From assembly GCA_015068325.1 (NCBI GenBank), contig SVKQ01000004.1, forward strand, positions 62,001 through 126,000: 64,000 nucleotides of DNA, written 5' to 3'. The DNA is from Oscillospiraceae bacterium. GTDB taxonomy: Bacteria; Bacillota; Clostridia; Oscillospirales; Oscillospiraceae. The translations under genes were made by a program, and so were the position numbers. The notes beneath the pieces are model-generated. The model did not search any database. It was not told the origin of the DNA and was given only the letters and a program-made list of their open reading frames with translations. Shown here piece after piece: positions 49,423 through 57,914 of the stretch; position 1 is the stretch's first letter, and each line of letters opens with the position of its first letter.

Positions 49423-50801
49423 TGCCAGCTGTTGACGATGGTCTTAAAAGTTTTGCCTCGCTCCATAAAATTCTTGAACTGGTCAAAGGCGGCGCAAGCC
49501 GGTGACAGGGTGACCACGTCACCGGGCTCTGCCCGGTCGCGAGCCGCCTCCACAGCTGCTTCAAAGGGCGAAGCATGGAGAATCTCCGGCCGCCCCGGCT
49601 CATAACCGGGGGTGCTTTTGACGGCCACCTCGATTTTCTCCGCCGTGGCACCGCAAAGCACCAGCGCTTTCACATGCTCTACGATCTCGGGCCCTAACAC
49701 GTCGAAAGGAATGTGCTTGTCATAGCCGCCGGCGATCAGGATCACTTTTTCCGGGAAGGAGCGCAGGCCTGCGATGGTGCGGCTGGGGCTGGAGGCAATG
49801 GAGTCGTTGTAAAACCGCACGCCGTGCCAGGTACGCACCAGTTCGATCCGGTGTTCGACCCCGCCGAAATCCCGGGCGAACCGGCGGATCACCTCGTCCG
49901 GCACCAGACCGTCCACGGCGGCGATGGCGGCCATGTAATTCTCCACATTGTGGAGTCCGGGCAGCTTGATGTCGGCGGTAGTCAGAATGGCCCGCTCTAC
50001 ACCATTTTGCCGGGAGACGATCGTATCAGCCCGCAGGAACACACCGTCGGAGACCTCATCCAGCCGGCTGAAGAAGCGGGTCCTGCCGTTGGAGCGCCCC
50101 CCCTGCTCCCGGGTGATGTCATTGTCCCAGTTGAACACGGCCACGTCATCGGCCTTTTGGTAACGGAAAATGTTCTCCTTGGCCGCCACATATTCTGCCA
50201 TGTCGGTGTGCACATCCAGATGATTAGGGGCCAGATTGGTCACCACGGCGATATGGGGGCTGCGGGTCATGGTCATCAGCTGAAAGGAACTGAGCTCCAG
50301 CACTGCCAGATCCCCGGAGCGGATCTCGTCCGCTTGACACAGCAGCGGGTGACCGATGTTGCCGCCCACATGGACGGTGCGGCCCGCCGCCTTCAGCAAC
50401 TCTGCGATGATGGTCGTGGTAGTAGTTTTGCCGTCTGAGCCTGTCACGGCGATGATGGGACAGGGACAGACTTGGAAGAAGACCTCCATTTCGGAGGTCA
50501 ACCGGCTTCCATCCTCCACAGCGTGGCGCAACTGCGGTACATCGGGCCGCATACCGGGTGTGCGGAAGATGATATCCTGGTGCAGATTTTCCAGATAACC
50601 GCTCCCCAACTGAAGCACGGCGCCCAGATCCTCCAGCCGCTCAGCCACATCACCCAGATCCGTCCGGTCACGTCTGTCGCAGGCGGTAACGGCGATACCC
50701 TCCCGGGCCAGCCGTTCGATCAGCGGCGTGTTGCTGACGCCGATGCCGATGACAGCCACCGTGCAGCCCCGTATGTCCTCCAGATACTCGCGCAAGGTCA
50801 C
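49416..50801 (-). CDS. murD: UDP-N-acetylmuramoyl-L-alanine:D-glutamate ligase
   Basis: MurD adds D-glutamate to the peptidoglycan precursor using ATP. The 461-residue protein has an N-terminal Rossmann part (VAVIGIGVSNTPLIERLA), ATP loop GSDGKTTTTTII (about 115), VTNLAPNHLDVH (about 179) and FGGVEHRIELV (about 305). GTG 50801 lies seven bases after GGAGGG; a longer ATG frame at 50825 lacks a site. Confidence 0.95.
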   Translation of the reverse strand: MTLREYLEDIRGCTVAVIGIGVSNTPLIERLAREGIAVTACDRRDRTDLGDVAERLEDLGAVLQLGSGYLENLHQDIIFRTPGMRPDVPQLRHAVEDGSRLTSEMEVFFQVCPCPIIAVTGSDGKTTTTTIIAELLKAAGRTVHVGGNIGHPLLCQADEIRSGDLAVLELSSFQLMTMTRSPHIAVVTNLAPNHLDVHTDMAEYVAAKENIFRYQKADDVAVFNWDNDITREQGGRSNGRTRFFSRLDEVSDGVFLRADTIVSRQNGVERAILTTADIKLPGLHNVENYMAAIAAVDGLVPDEVIRRFARDFGGVEHRIELVRTWHGVRFYNDSIASSPSRTIAGLRSFPEKVILIAGGYDKHIPFDVLGPEIVEHVKALVLCGATAEKIEVAVKSTPGYEPGRPEILHASPFEAAVEAARDRAEPGDVVTLSPACAAFDQFKNFMERGKTFKTIVNSWQA

Positions 50802-50839
50802 ATGTATTCCCTCCAAACAGCACAATTTCTCTGCTACAT

Positions 50840-50868
50840 ATTATACCGCATCCGGCCCCACAGTTCAA
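50840..50868 (-). promoter_or_regulatory. Promoter of murD
   Basis: On the minus strand TTGAAC (50868-50863), 17 bases, TATAAT (50845-50840). It is back to back with the rnpB promoter. Confidence 0.7.
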
Positions 50869-50897
50869 TGAAATTCCCGGGAAATATCTGCCTGCCA

Positions 50898-50926
50898 TTG
50901 ACTTTTTCACCCGGCGCGGCTACAAT
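50898..50926 (+). promoter_or_regulatory. Promoter of rnpB
   Basis: TTGACT (50898-50903), 17 bases, TACAAT (50921-50926), about eight bases before the RNA. Confidence 0.75.
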
Positions 50927-50933
50927 AAATACC

Positions 50934-51274
50934 GCGAGCAGGTCAGACAGTCGCGGGGGTAAGGCGAAAGCCTGCCCATGAGGAAAGTCCGGGCTCCACA
51001 GGGCAAGGATAACGGGTAACGCCCGCCGAAGGCGACTTCAGGAAAAGTGCAACAGAGATATACCGCCTCACAGCGTGGGGTAAGGGTGGAAAGGCGAGGT
51101 AAGAGCTCACCCATCGGCTGGGAACAGTCCGATGCTGTAAACTCTATCCGGAGCAACACCGGTATGGGAGCAACAGGCCGGCCCGGCCGCTCCCGAGGTG
51201 GCTTGACCGCGCCGGCAACGGTGCGGCTAGATAGATGACTGTCAAGACAGAACCCGGCTTACAGACCTGCTCGC
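50934..51274 (+). ncRNA. rnpB: RNase P RNA
   Basis: The catalytic RNA of RNase P, which matures tRNA 5' ends. It shows GAGGAAAGTCCGGGCTCC (about 50980-50997), ACAGAACCCGGCTTA near the 3' end, the AACAGAGATATACC region, and terminal pairing of GCGAGCAGGT (50934) with ACCTGCTCGC (51265-51274). Length about 340 nt; layout appears A-type. The ends are set from the terminal stem. It is unrelated to the overlapping minus-strand frame 51144-51551. Confidence 0.95.
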
Positions 51275-51284
51275 TGACAGACAT

Positions 51285-51322
51285 GGGAGCACCGGCGTAT
51301 ACACGCCGGTGCTCCCTTTTTT
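51285..51322 (+). terminator. Intrinsic terminator of rnpB
   Basis: GGGAGCACCGGCGT (51285-51298) pairs with ACGCCGGTGCTCCC (51303-51316), followed by six T. Confidence 0.92.
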
Positions 51323-51340
51323 CATGCGCTGATATACTTC

Positions 51341-52843
51341 TTATCGCATCCGGGGAATCAGCAGCAGTCGATGATCCGTTGCCTCCGCCCCGTTCCCCAG
51401 TTCGTTGGCTGAGAGGATGATCGCCTCCTCCGTCTGACATTGCTTTGCCACATCCCAAAGGCTTTCCCCCTCCTGCAGGCGGCGAAGGATCAAGGACGGT
51501 GCGGCGGAATGGTCGATCTCGCCGCCCTGCTGAGCAGCGGTCACGGCGCAAAGCTCCTTCTGATCCGAGCGCTGCAGTGAAAACAGCACCGGCACACGTA
51601 CCTCAAAACCGTTGCCGGTCCGCTGCCAGGACTCCGGTCCGGTCCGTACTCGCACAGAAGATGGCATCTGTCCCAGCTCTGCGCCCACTTCAGCAGAGCG
51701 CTCCGCCGTCACCGGGGTACCAGTGTCATCCAAATAGAGGATCTTCATGCGGAGTGTACCGCGCAGCGCCGGGCGCCCGCCCTCCAGAGCGGTCACCTCC
51801 GGCTGGGAAACCTTTGTGTCGGTCAGATATGCGAAGGAGCCTGCCCCATCCAACCGCTGGTCACAGTCACGGCGGATGTCTTCCGGAACTGCCGCGGTGG
51901 AAAAGGCAATGTCCGCCAGCTTGGCCGTGACCTCCCGACGGGTGCTGTACAGGTCGGCCACGTAGTCCACGGCCAGTTGTTCATAGGTGCGGATCTCCAG
52001 CGTGATCCGCATCGTTACGCCAAGCCCGCTGCCGCTTTCCGTCCGCACGGGGTGGATCTCGTGCTCCGCCATGCGGGCTATGCAACTGAAGGTGGCCTCC
52101 TCAGGCAGGTCTTCCCCGTCGATGATCTGTGAAAAGGGCAACGTGACCTGGCGGCTGTTCAATGTCTGATCCTCGGCCCGACAGAGCATAGACATGATGG
52201 CCTCTCCCTTTATCACCAGCTTATTGCCGAAATGCTGGCAACTGTTCAACTGCAGAAAGACTCTGTCCATCAGCAGATCTGCCGTCTGCTCCTCCCCGGT
52301 TTCCGGCGCGATCTCCTGGGCAAAATTGATATCTCGCTCCCAAATGTTTGTCAGCAGCGGCAGGACCGTCTGGCGCCGCAGGATCTGCAGTCCCTCGTCT
52401 TCCTGTACGCCTGTGCACAGGTGGTGCTGCACGCGGCGATAGCCGCGCACGCGGAATTCCGGCAGTGCCCGTATGTACAGTTTTCGGGCACCCAGCATCT
52501 TGACCTCCAACAACAGCAGTTTGCCATCGACCGAAACGGTCTGACAGGCCCGTTTGTCCTCTGCCCTGCAAGTAAAAGGCAGCGACACAGTCAGGCTTCG
52601 CAGCCCGGCACTCTCCTCAGAGGTATAGAGCACCGTGACGTGGATGCTGCCACTGACGCTCATCTTTCCATCTGTCAGGCTCTTTTCCCGCACCCAGATC
52701 TGACCGGCCGTATCCACGATTCTGGTCAGGTCCGGACAGTACTCCGGAATGGCCGTCTCCATCGATTCCTCGTGGGTCATTACCAGATCACCGGCCGGCT
52801 CATAGCTGATGATCTCTCTGTATCTCAAATTCAGATCGTCCAT
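51341..52843 (-). CDS. sipL: SipL-like spore protein: DUF3794 repeats plus LysM
   Basis: The 500-residue protein contains three DUF3794-type beta-rich units (about 35-125, 160-265 and 300-430; e.g. SVSGSIHVTVLYTSEE, ALRGTLRMKILYLDD) and a C-terminal LysM domain (LQEGESLWDVAKQCQT, about 455-500). This is the layout of C. difficile SipL, which binds SpoIVA through LysM and is needed for coat localisation. ATG 52843 follows GAGGG. It is directly downstream of spoVM on the same strand; SpoVM is the other SpoIVA partner. Confidence 0.88.
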   Translation of the reverse strand: MDDLNLRYREIISYEPAGDLVMTHEESMETAIPEYCPDLTRIVDTAGQIWVREKSLTDGKMSVSGSIHVTVLYTSEESAGLRSLTVSLPFTCRAEDKRACQTVSVDGKLLLLEVKMLGARKLYIRALPEFRVRGYRRVQHHLCTGVQEDEGLQILRRQTVLPLLTNIWERDINFAQEIAPETGEEQTADLLMDRVFLQLNSCQHFGNKLVIKGEAIMSMLCRAEDQTLNSRQVTLPFSQIIDGEDLPEEATFSCIARMAEHEIHPVRTESGSGLGVTMRITLEIRTYEQLAVDYVADLYSTRREVTAKLADIAFSTAAVPEDIRRDCDQRLDGAGSFAYLTDTKVSQPEVTALEGGRPALRGTLRMKILYLDDTGTPVTAERSAEVGAELGQMPSSVRVRTGPESWQRTGNGFEVRVPVLFSLQRSDQKELCAVTAAQQGGEIDHSAAPSLILRRLQEGESLWDVAKQCQTEEAIILSANELGNGAEATDHRLLLIPRMR

Positions 52844-52901
52844 TGCGTTGCCCTCACATTCTTCCAGTACTGATTCGAAGCATATGCGGACACCGCCGGG
52901 A

Positions 52902-52976
52902 TTATTCCTCCACGCCGAAGATGGCCCGTAACAGGCTCCGCAGAATTTTGGGTGCCTTCCACACAACGATTTTCAT
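52902..52976 (-). CDS. spoVM: Stage V sporulation protein M
   Basis: A 24-residue peptide (begins MKIVVWKAPKILRSLL, ends RAIFGVEE) with the SpoVM layout: short hydrophobic start, conserved Lys-x-Pro-Lys turn and amphipathic helix. SpoVM sits on the convex forespore membrane and anchors SpoIVA, the base of the coat. ATG 52976 has GGGGG seven bases upstream. In B. subtilis spoVM also lies near rsgA and prkC, as it does here. Confidence 0.88.
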   Translation of the reverse strand: MKIVVWKAPKILRSLLRAIFGVEE

Positions 52977-52978
52977 AC

Positions 52979-53137
52979 TTAACCCCCGTTTCTGAGAAAG
53001 ATCATGCCGCAGGCGACCAGAGCCAGCGCCACCAAAAACAGCGTGGCGCTGGGTGGAAAAATGGCAGCAAGCAGGATTCCCACACCCAATCCCAGCGCGC
53101 ACAGCCCAACAGCTGTCCCACACCCTCTCCATTTCAT
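52979..53137 (-). CDS. 52-residue membrane peptide upstream of spoVM, unknown
   Basis: The frame begins at ATG 53137 (MKWRGCGTAVGLCALGLGVG), contains two hydrophobic helices split by a FPPS turn (ILLAAIFPPSATLFLVALAL), and ends FLRNGG with its TAA two bases before the spoVM ATG. The stop/start spacing suggests translational coupling to spoVM. The ribosome site (GGGGGCGGTG) is weak. I do not recognise the family. Confidence 0.65.
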   Translation of the reverse strand: MKWRGCGTAVGLCALGLGVGILLAAIFPPSATLFLVALALVACGMIFLRNGG

Positions 53138-53172
53138 GGCACCGCCCCCTCTGCTATCAATATATGAAAATA

Positions 53173-53207
53173 ATGCGGGAGCGTCACAGATCGCTCCCGC
53201 ATTTTTC
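53173..53207 (-). terminator. Terminator downstream of rsgA
   Basis: ATGCGGGAGCG (53173-53183) and CGCTCCCGCAT (53192-53202) form an 11-bp stem. On the minus strand TATTTT follows; on the plus strand TTTTT follows. It separates the rsgA operon from the spoVM genes. Confidence 0.8.
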
Positions 53208-53209
53208 GT

Positions 53210-54085
53210 TTATTCCCATTCTTTTTTGCCTTTCAACTCCTCAAACAGCCGCACATAGCTCCTGTGACGCTGAACAGGGATGTATCCGGCTCTGACGGCC
53301 TCCAGCACGGCACAACCCTTTTCCTTTACATGGCTGCAGCCTACGAAGCGGCAGGCGCCCAAATAGGGCGTGAACTCCGGAAAAGTCTCAGGCAGCCGCA
53401 TCTTCAACTCCAGCTCCAACTCCTCCGTGTCAAAGGAAGAAAAACCCGGCGTATCAATCCCGTAAGTGTCGCCGCTCAGAGGGAACATCTCCACGTGGCG
53501 TGTGGTGTGTCTTCCACGCCCCAGAGCCATGCTCACCTCTCCTACAGAAATGGACAACTCTGGCGAGAGCGCATTGAGTATACTGGATTTCCCTACACCT
53601 GAATTACCTGTAAAGGCATTTACCTTGCCATCAATTGCACAGCGAAGATCATCGATTCCTTCACCGGTCAACGCGCTGACCCTCAGCACCGGTATGGCGG
53701 ACGCACTGTAGATGTCGTACAGCGAATCCGCAGGGTCCAGGTCACATTTGTTCAGCACCACCAAAACTTGACAGTTTTTCAGTGCCGCGATGGCGGAGAT
53801 CCGGTCGATGAGATAGGGATCTGTCACTGGAATGGCACCGGAGGCGATGATGACCAACTGGTCAATATTGGCCGCAGCCGGGCGCGTGAACTCATTTTTC
53901 CGGGGTGCCAGCGCCTCGATCCGGCCCTCACCATTTTCCAACGGGAGGACTTGCGCCTGGTCTCCCACCAGAGGACTGACGCCCTGACGACGAAACTTGC
54001 CCCGGGCGCGGCAACACAACACCTGTTCCCCTGTGTTCACATAGTAGAAGCCGCTCAGGGCCTTTTCAATGCGCCCCCAGATCAA
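53210..54085 (-). CDS. rsgA: Ribosome small-subunit-dependent GTPase A
   Basis: A circularly permuted GTPase helping 30S maturation. The 291-residue protein has an OB domain, permuted motifs G4 (VVLNKCDL), G1 (GNSGVGKSSILNAL), G3 (DTPGFSSF) and a C-terminal zinc site (CRFVGCSHVKEKGCAV). TTG 54085 follows GGAGGG and overlaps the prkC stop. prpC-prkC-rsgA is a classic Firmicutes gene string. Confidence 0.95.
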   Translation of the reverse strand: MIWGRIEKALSGFYYVNTGEQVLCCRARGKFRRQGVSPLVGDQAQVLPLENGEGRIEALAPRKNEFTRPAAANIDQLVIIASGAIPVTDPYLIDRISAIAALKNCQVLVVLNKCDLDPADSLYDIYSASAIPVLRVSALTGEGIDDLRCAIDGKVNAFTGNSGVGKSSILNALSPELSISVGEVSMALGRGRHTTRHVEMFPLSGDTYGIDTPGFSSFDTEELELELKMRLPETFPEFTPYLGACRFVGCSHVKEKGCAVLEAVRAGYIPVQRHRSYVRLFEELKGKKEWE

Positions 54086-56085
54086 TTGCCGCCCTCCTGC
54101 CCGGGCTCAGAGGAACCGCTCTCTTCATTGTCGCTGTTGTCATCGCCCGGTTCCGGCTCCGGCTCTGGCTCTGCCGTTGGCTCGGGCCCTTGGCTGACAG
54201 TGAAGACGATGGTGGTTCCCTCGGCTACCTGCAGACCATCCGCCAGACTTTGTCCCAGCACGGTGCCTGCGGGTTCGTCGCTGTAAATATAGGCGGACTC
54301 TCCAACGGTCAGGCCGTCGCTCTGGGCTTTGGTGGAAGCAGCCTCGATGGTACTGCCTACAAAGAAGTCCACTGTCACCGTCCGCAGGCCGCGGCTGACG
54401 GTGAAGACGATGGTGGCCCCCTCTTCAACTACAGTCTCCGCGGCGATACTCTGGTCAATGACTTGTCCATCCGGCTTGTCGCTGTAGACATATTGATGCT
54501 GACCGACGACCAAGCCCAGTGCCTCGGCCTCTGCAGCCGCAGCAGTTACCTCTTTCTCCAGGAAAGACGGAACAGTGACCGGTTTGCTCTCCGGGCCCTT
54601 GCTGTAGATCAGCAGCACCGTGCTGCCCCGTTTCAGTTCGCCGTTCACAGCCGGTGTCGTACGGATGACCTCGCCCGCCTCATAGGTGTCGGAGAACTCA
54701 TCCTCCGTCTGGATGTCCAGATCCATATTCAGATTTTTGAGGCGCACCTTGGCTTCCTGATAGTTGAGTCCAGTCAGGTCCTCCATCAGGACCTTTTCCT
54801 CTTCAATGCAGATGTATACATTGATGATCAGCTCACTTTTGCTATCCCGGGTCTTGCCGGCGACAGGGTCCTGCTCCAGGATTTGACCCGGCTCATAACT
54901 GGGATCATAGCGTCCACCGCGCTGTTGGATGGTAAAGATTCCCCGCACGGTGGGCAGATTCTCCGCCTCCTCCACCGTGTAGCCCAGCACATTGGGCACC
55001 TCATAGTACTCCGGCGTTTGATCTGTGTTCATACCGCTGCCGATCAGCTTAAAAATCAGGAACACCAGTAGCAGAGCGCCGGCAAAGGCACCGATGATAA
55101 TAGCCATCCGCTTTTTGTCCTGAGTGCTGACATCCGTCTCCGTTTTAATCTTTTTTCCGTGTCCCGTCACGGCAGACAGCTCCTCAGAGGGAATTGGCTG
55201 AGTGGGTTCGTCAATGACCGGCTGGGTCAACTGGGTCCGGATGTGTTCCATATCCACGTTAGGGTCCTTACGGAATAGCTCCAGATCGTCCAGCATCGCC
55301 TCGGCGGAGGCATAACGCCTCTCCAGATCGGGGTTCATAGCCTTCATGGTGATCAGCTCCAGCGCCTCCGGCACGTCTGGGTTGATATCCCGCGGCGCCA
55401 GGGGAATCGAGCTCAGGTGCTGGATTGCCACGGACACGGCGCTGTCGCCTTCAAAGGGGAGACGCCCTGTCAGCATCTCATAGAGCACCACACCGGCGGA
55501 GTAGATGTCCGAGCGGGCGTCGGTCCGGTCGCCGCGCGCCTGCTCCGGGGAAATATAGTGCACGCTGCCCAGTGCCTCCTGGGTCAACGTCTGCCCGGCA
55601 TTGGCCAGGCAGGCGATGCCAAAGTCGGCTACCTTTACGCTTCCGTCCCGCAGCACCATGATGTTCTGGGGCTTGATGTCCCGGTGGATGATGCCGCGGC
55701 TGTGGGCATGGCTCAAACCGCGCATGATCTGGATGATGAAGTGCAGCGCCTCGCGCCAATCCATATTCCCGCGCCGCTCCATGTACTGCTTGAGAGTGAT
55801 GCCGTCGATCAGCTCCATGACGATGTAGTCCAGGTCATCGCCACGGGAGACATCATATACGGAGACGATGTTGGCGTGGGAGAGCTGCGCCACAGCAAGC
55901 GACTCGTCGCGGAAGCGGCGGCGGAACTCAGCATTTTCAGCCAACTCGCTCTTGAGGATCTTCACCGCCACGAGGCGGTTCAGCCGGTGACATTTTGCCT
56001 TATACACGTTGGCCATGCCGCCCCGGCCGATCAGCTCCAAAAGCTCGTATCGGTTGTCCAGCATCCTACCAATATACTGATCCAT
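54082..56085 (-). CDS. prkC: Ser/Thr protein kinase with four PASTA domains
   Basis: A 667-residue membrane kinase. Residues about 12-275 form a Hanks-type kinase (GRGGMANVYKA, VAVKILKSE, HRDIKPQNIMVL, DFGIACL). A transmembrane helix (IIIGAFAGALLLVFLIF, about 330) leads to four extracellular PASTA units of about 68 residues and an acidic low-complexity tail (PEPEPEPEPGDDN). PASTA domains sense peptidoglycan fragments; in Bacillus PrkC triggers germination in response to muropeptides. Confidence 0.95.
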   Translation of the reverse strand: MDQYIGRMLDNRYELLELIGRGGMANVYKAKCHRLNRLVAVKILKSELAENAEFRRRFRDESLAVAQLSHANIVSVYDVSRGDDLDYIVMELIDGITLKQYMERRGNMDWREALHFIIQIMRGLSHAHSRGIIHRDIKPQNIMVLRDGSVKVADFGIACLANAGQTLTQEALGSVHYISPEQARGDRTDARSDIYSAGVVLYEMLTGRLPFEGDSAVSVAIQHLSSIPLAPRDINPDVPEALELITMKAMNPDLERRYASAEAMLDDLELFRKDPNVDMEHIRTQLTQPVIDEPTQPIPSEELSAVTGHGKKIKTETDVSTQDKKRMAIIIGAFAGALLLVFLIFKLIGSGMNTDQTPEYYEVPNVLGYTVEEAENLPTVRGIFTIQQRGGRYDPSYEPGQILEQDPVAGKTRDSKSELIINVYICIEEEKVLMEDLTGLNYQEAKVRLKNLNMDLDIQTEDEFSDTYEAGEVIRTTPAVNGELKRGSTVLLIYSKGPESKPVTVPSFLEKEVTAAAAEAEALGLVVGQHQYVYSDKPDGQVIDQSIAAETVVEEGATIVFTVSRGLRTVTVDFFVGSTIEAASTKAQSDGLTVGESAYIYSDEPAGTVLGQSLADGLQVAEGTTIVFTVSQGPEPTAEPEPEPEPGDDNSDNEESGSSEPGQEGGN

Positions 56086-56134
56086 ATCTATGTCCTATCC
56101 TTTCATATGCGTGCAGCCAAAATCGCCGCGTCGG

Positions 56135-56866
56135 TCAGGGAGTTGCCATCAGGACAGCTGTCACGTTGTCCGGTGCGCCTCGCTGCTTGGCCAATGTCAA
56201 AAGCCGGTCCAGACAATCATCCGGTTCGCCGCCGTGGATTACCTCGAACAGGATCTCCTGATCAGCCACGGTATTTACAAGGCCATCAGTGCACAACAGC
56301 AGGAATATACCCGGTTTCAAAGCTACAGGGAAAGTGTCAGGCAATGCCTGGGGATCCGGTCCCAACGCGCGGGTGATAAGGTTACGGTTAGGATGATGAC
56401 GGGCCTCCTCCGGCGTCAGCTCACCGTTTTCCACCATGTTCTCCACCACAGAGTGATCCCGTGTGATGCGGGTGATGCCGTCCTGTGAGATCAGGTAAGC
56501 ACGGCTGTCGCCGATATTCGTCACCAACGCATTGTTGTCCCATACCACAGCAGAGACTAATGTTGTACCCATGCGCTCATATCCGGGATGCTGTGCCGCC
56601 TCCCTGCGGATGGCGTCATTTGCTTGGGAAACACAGTAGGCAGAGGTTTGGGCAATCTGCTGGGCGGACATGTCATTCTTCAGCAGAGCTTCCATCTCCT
56701 GCTGATAGATCTGCACGGCGATACCGCTGGCCAACTGACCGCCGCTGGTACCGCCCATGCCATCGCAGACCACGGCCAGTTCACGTTGGCCGATCGCTTT
56801 GATAGCGTAGGCATCTTGGTTTTCCTCGCGCACCAGTCCGGTGTCAGTGATGCCCCAGATTCTCAT
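56135..56866 (-). CDS. prpC: PP2C-type protein phosphatase (PrpC/Stp)
   Basis: Reverses PrkC phosphorylation. The 243-residue metal-dependent phosphatase has RIWGITDTGLVREENQDAY, VVCDGMGGTSGGQLAS, NIGDSRAYLI, and a final GAPDNVTAVL motif. ATG 56866 follows GGAGGA; upstream in-frame codons lie in rlmN. It overlaps the rlmN end by 23 bases. Confidence 0.94.
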   Translation of the reverse strand: MRIWGITDTGLVREENQDAYAIKAIGQRELAVVCDGMGGTSGGQLASGIAVQIYQQEMEALLKNDMSAQQIAQTSAYCVSQANDAIRREAAQHPGYERMGTTLVSAVVWDNNALVTNIGDSRAYLISQDGITRITRDHSVVENMVENGELTPEEARHHPNRNLITRALGPDPQALPDTFPVALKPGIFLLLCTDGLVNTVADQEILFEVIHGGEPDDCLDRLLTLAKQRGAPDNVTAVLMATP

Positions 56867-57896
56867 GCGCTCCTCCTTTCTCGTCCATCGCTCTGCGGCG
56901 GAGTTGGCCGCAGGAGGCGTCGATATCTCCACCCAGACTTCGCCGCACGGTGGCGGTGAGGCCATGGGATTCCAATCTTTTTTGAAAGGCCGCTATCCGG
57001 CGGCTGGGCTTGAGTGGCCTCTCCACCACGTCGTTGAGGGGGATCAGATTCACGTGGCCCGGCATGCCCCGGATGCGCCTGGCAATCAGATCGGCCTGCC
57101 AGTCGTGATCATTCACGCCGTCGATCATAGCGTATTCAAAGGATATGCGCCGCCCGGTCTTTTCAAAATACCGATGGCAGGCGTCAAAGAGCTGTTCCAC
57201 ATCATAGGCGCGGTTGACCGGCATGATGCGACTGCGCGTCTCGCTGTCCGGTGCGTGGAGTGAAACAGACAGTGTCAACTGAAGCCGAAGCTCCGCCAAG
57301 GCATCGATGCCCGGCACAAGGCCGCATGTGGACAGGCTGATATGACGCATGCCGATGTGCAAACCATCCCTGTGATGGACCAACTCCAGAAATCGCAGTA
57401 CGTTGTTCAGATTGTCCAGTGGCTCGCCGATTCCCATCAGCACGATGTTGGAGATGTCCTCCCCGGTATCCAGCGTCGTGAAAAGCACCTGATCCAGCAT
57501 CTCGGAAGGACTCAGATCCCGCACCCTGCCGGCAATGGCGGAGGCACAAAAAGCGCAGCCCATGCGGCACCCCACCTGGGAGGAGATGCACACCGTATTG
57601 CCGTGATGATAGTGCATCAGCACCGTTTCGATGCAGTTGCCGTCCCGCAGCCTCCAGAGATATTTCACTGTGCCGTCCAAGCGGGAGATCTGCTTGCGCT
57701 CCACCGTTGGAACGGTAATATAACAGGATTCTTCCAGCTTCCGGCGCAGGGCCTTGGGCAGGTTGGACATATCGTCGAAGGATGTCGCCCCCCGGTGCAA
57801 CCAGGCAAAGATCTGGCTGCTGCGAAAGGCGGGTTCATCCAGCTGACGGAGGAGGGCTCCCAACTCCTCCTGCGTCATGGATTTGATGTCAATCAT
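56844..57896 (-). CDS. rlmN: 23S rRNA (adenine-2503-C2) methyltransferase, radical SAM
   Basis: RlmN methylates A2503 of 23S rRNA and A37 of some tRNAs. The 350-residue protein has the cluster motif C110-x3-C114-x2-C117 (QVGCRMGCAFCAS), LMGIGEPLDN, STCGLVPGI, and the C-terminal methyl-carrying Cys in GDIDASCGQLR. The ribosome site of the next gene, prpC, is inside its 3' end. Confidence 0.96.
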   Translation of the reverse strand: MIDIKSMTQEELGALLRQLDEPAFRSSQIFAWLHRGATSFDDMSNLPKALRRKLEESCYITVPTVERKQISRLDGTVKYLWRLRDGNCIETVLMHYHHGNTVCISSQVGCRMGCAFCASAIAGRVRDLSPSEMLDQVLFTTLDTGEDISNIVLMGIGEPLDNLNNVLRFLELVHHRDGLHIGMRHISLSTCGLVPGIDALAELRLQLTLSVSLHAPDSETRSRIMPVNRAYDVEQLFDACHRYFEKTGRRISFEYAMIDGVNDHDWQADLIARRIRGMPGHVNLIPLNDVVERPLKPSRRIAAFQKRLESHGLTATVRRSLGGDIDASCGQLRRRAMDEKGGAHENLGHH

Positions 57897-57914
57897 ATAA
57901 AAACCGTCGTCTCC

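Noticed and set aside
51144..51551. 135-codon minus-strand frame over rnpB
   Set aside because: It overlaps the conserved 3' half of RNase P RNA and its terminator; composition is non-protein-like.
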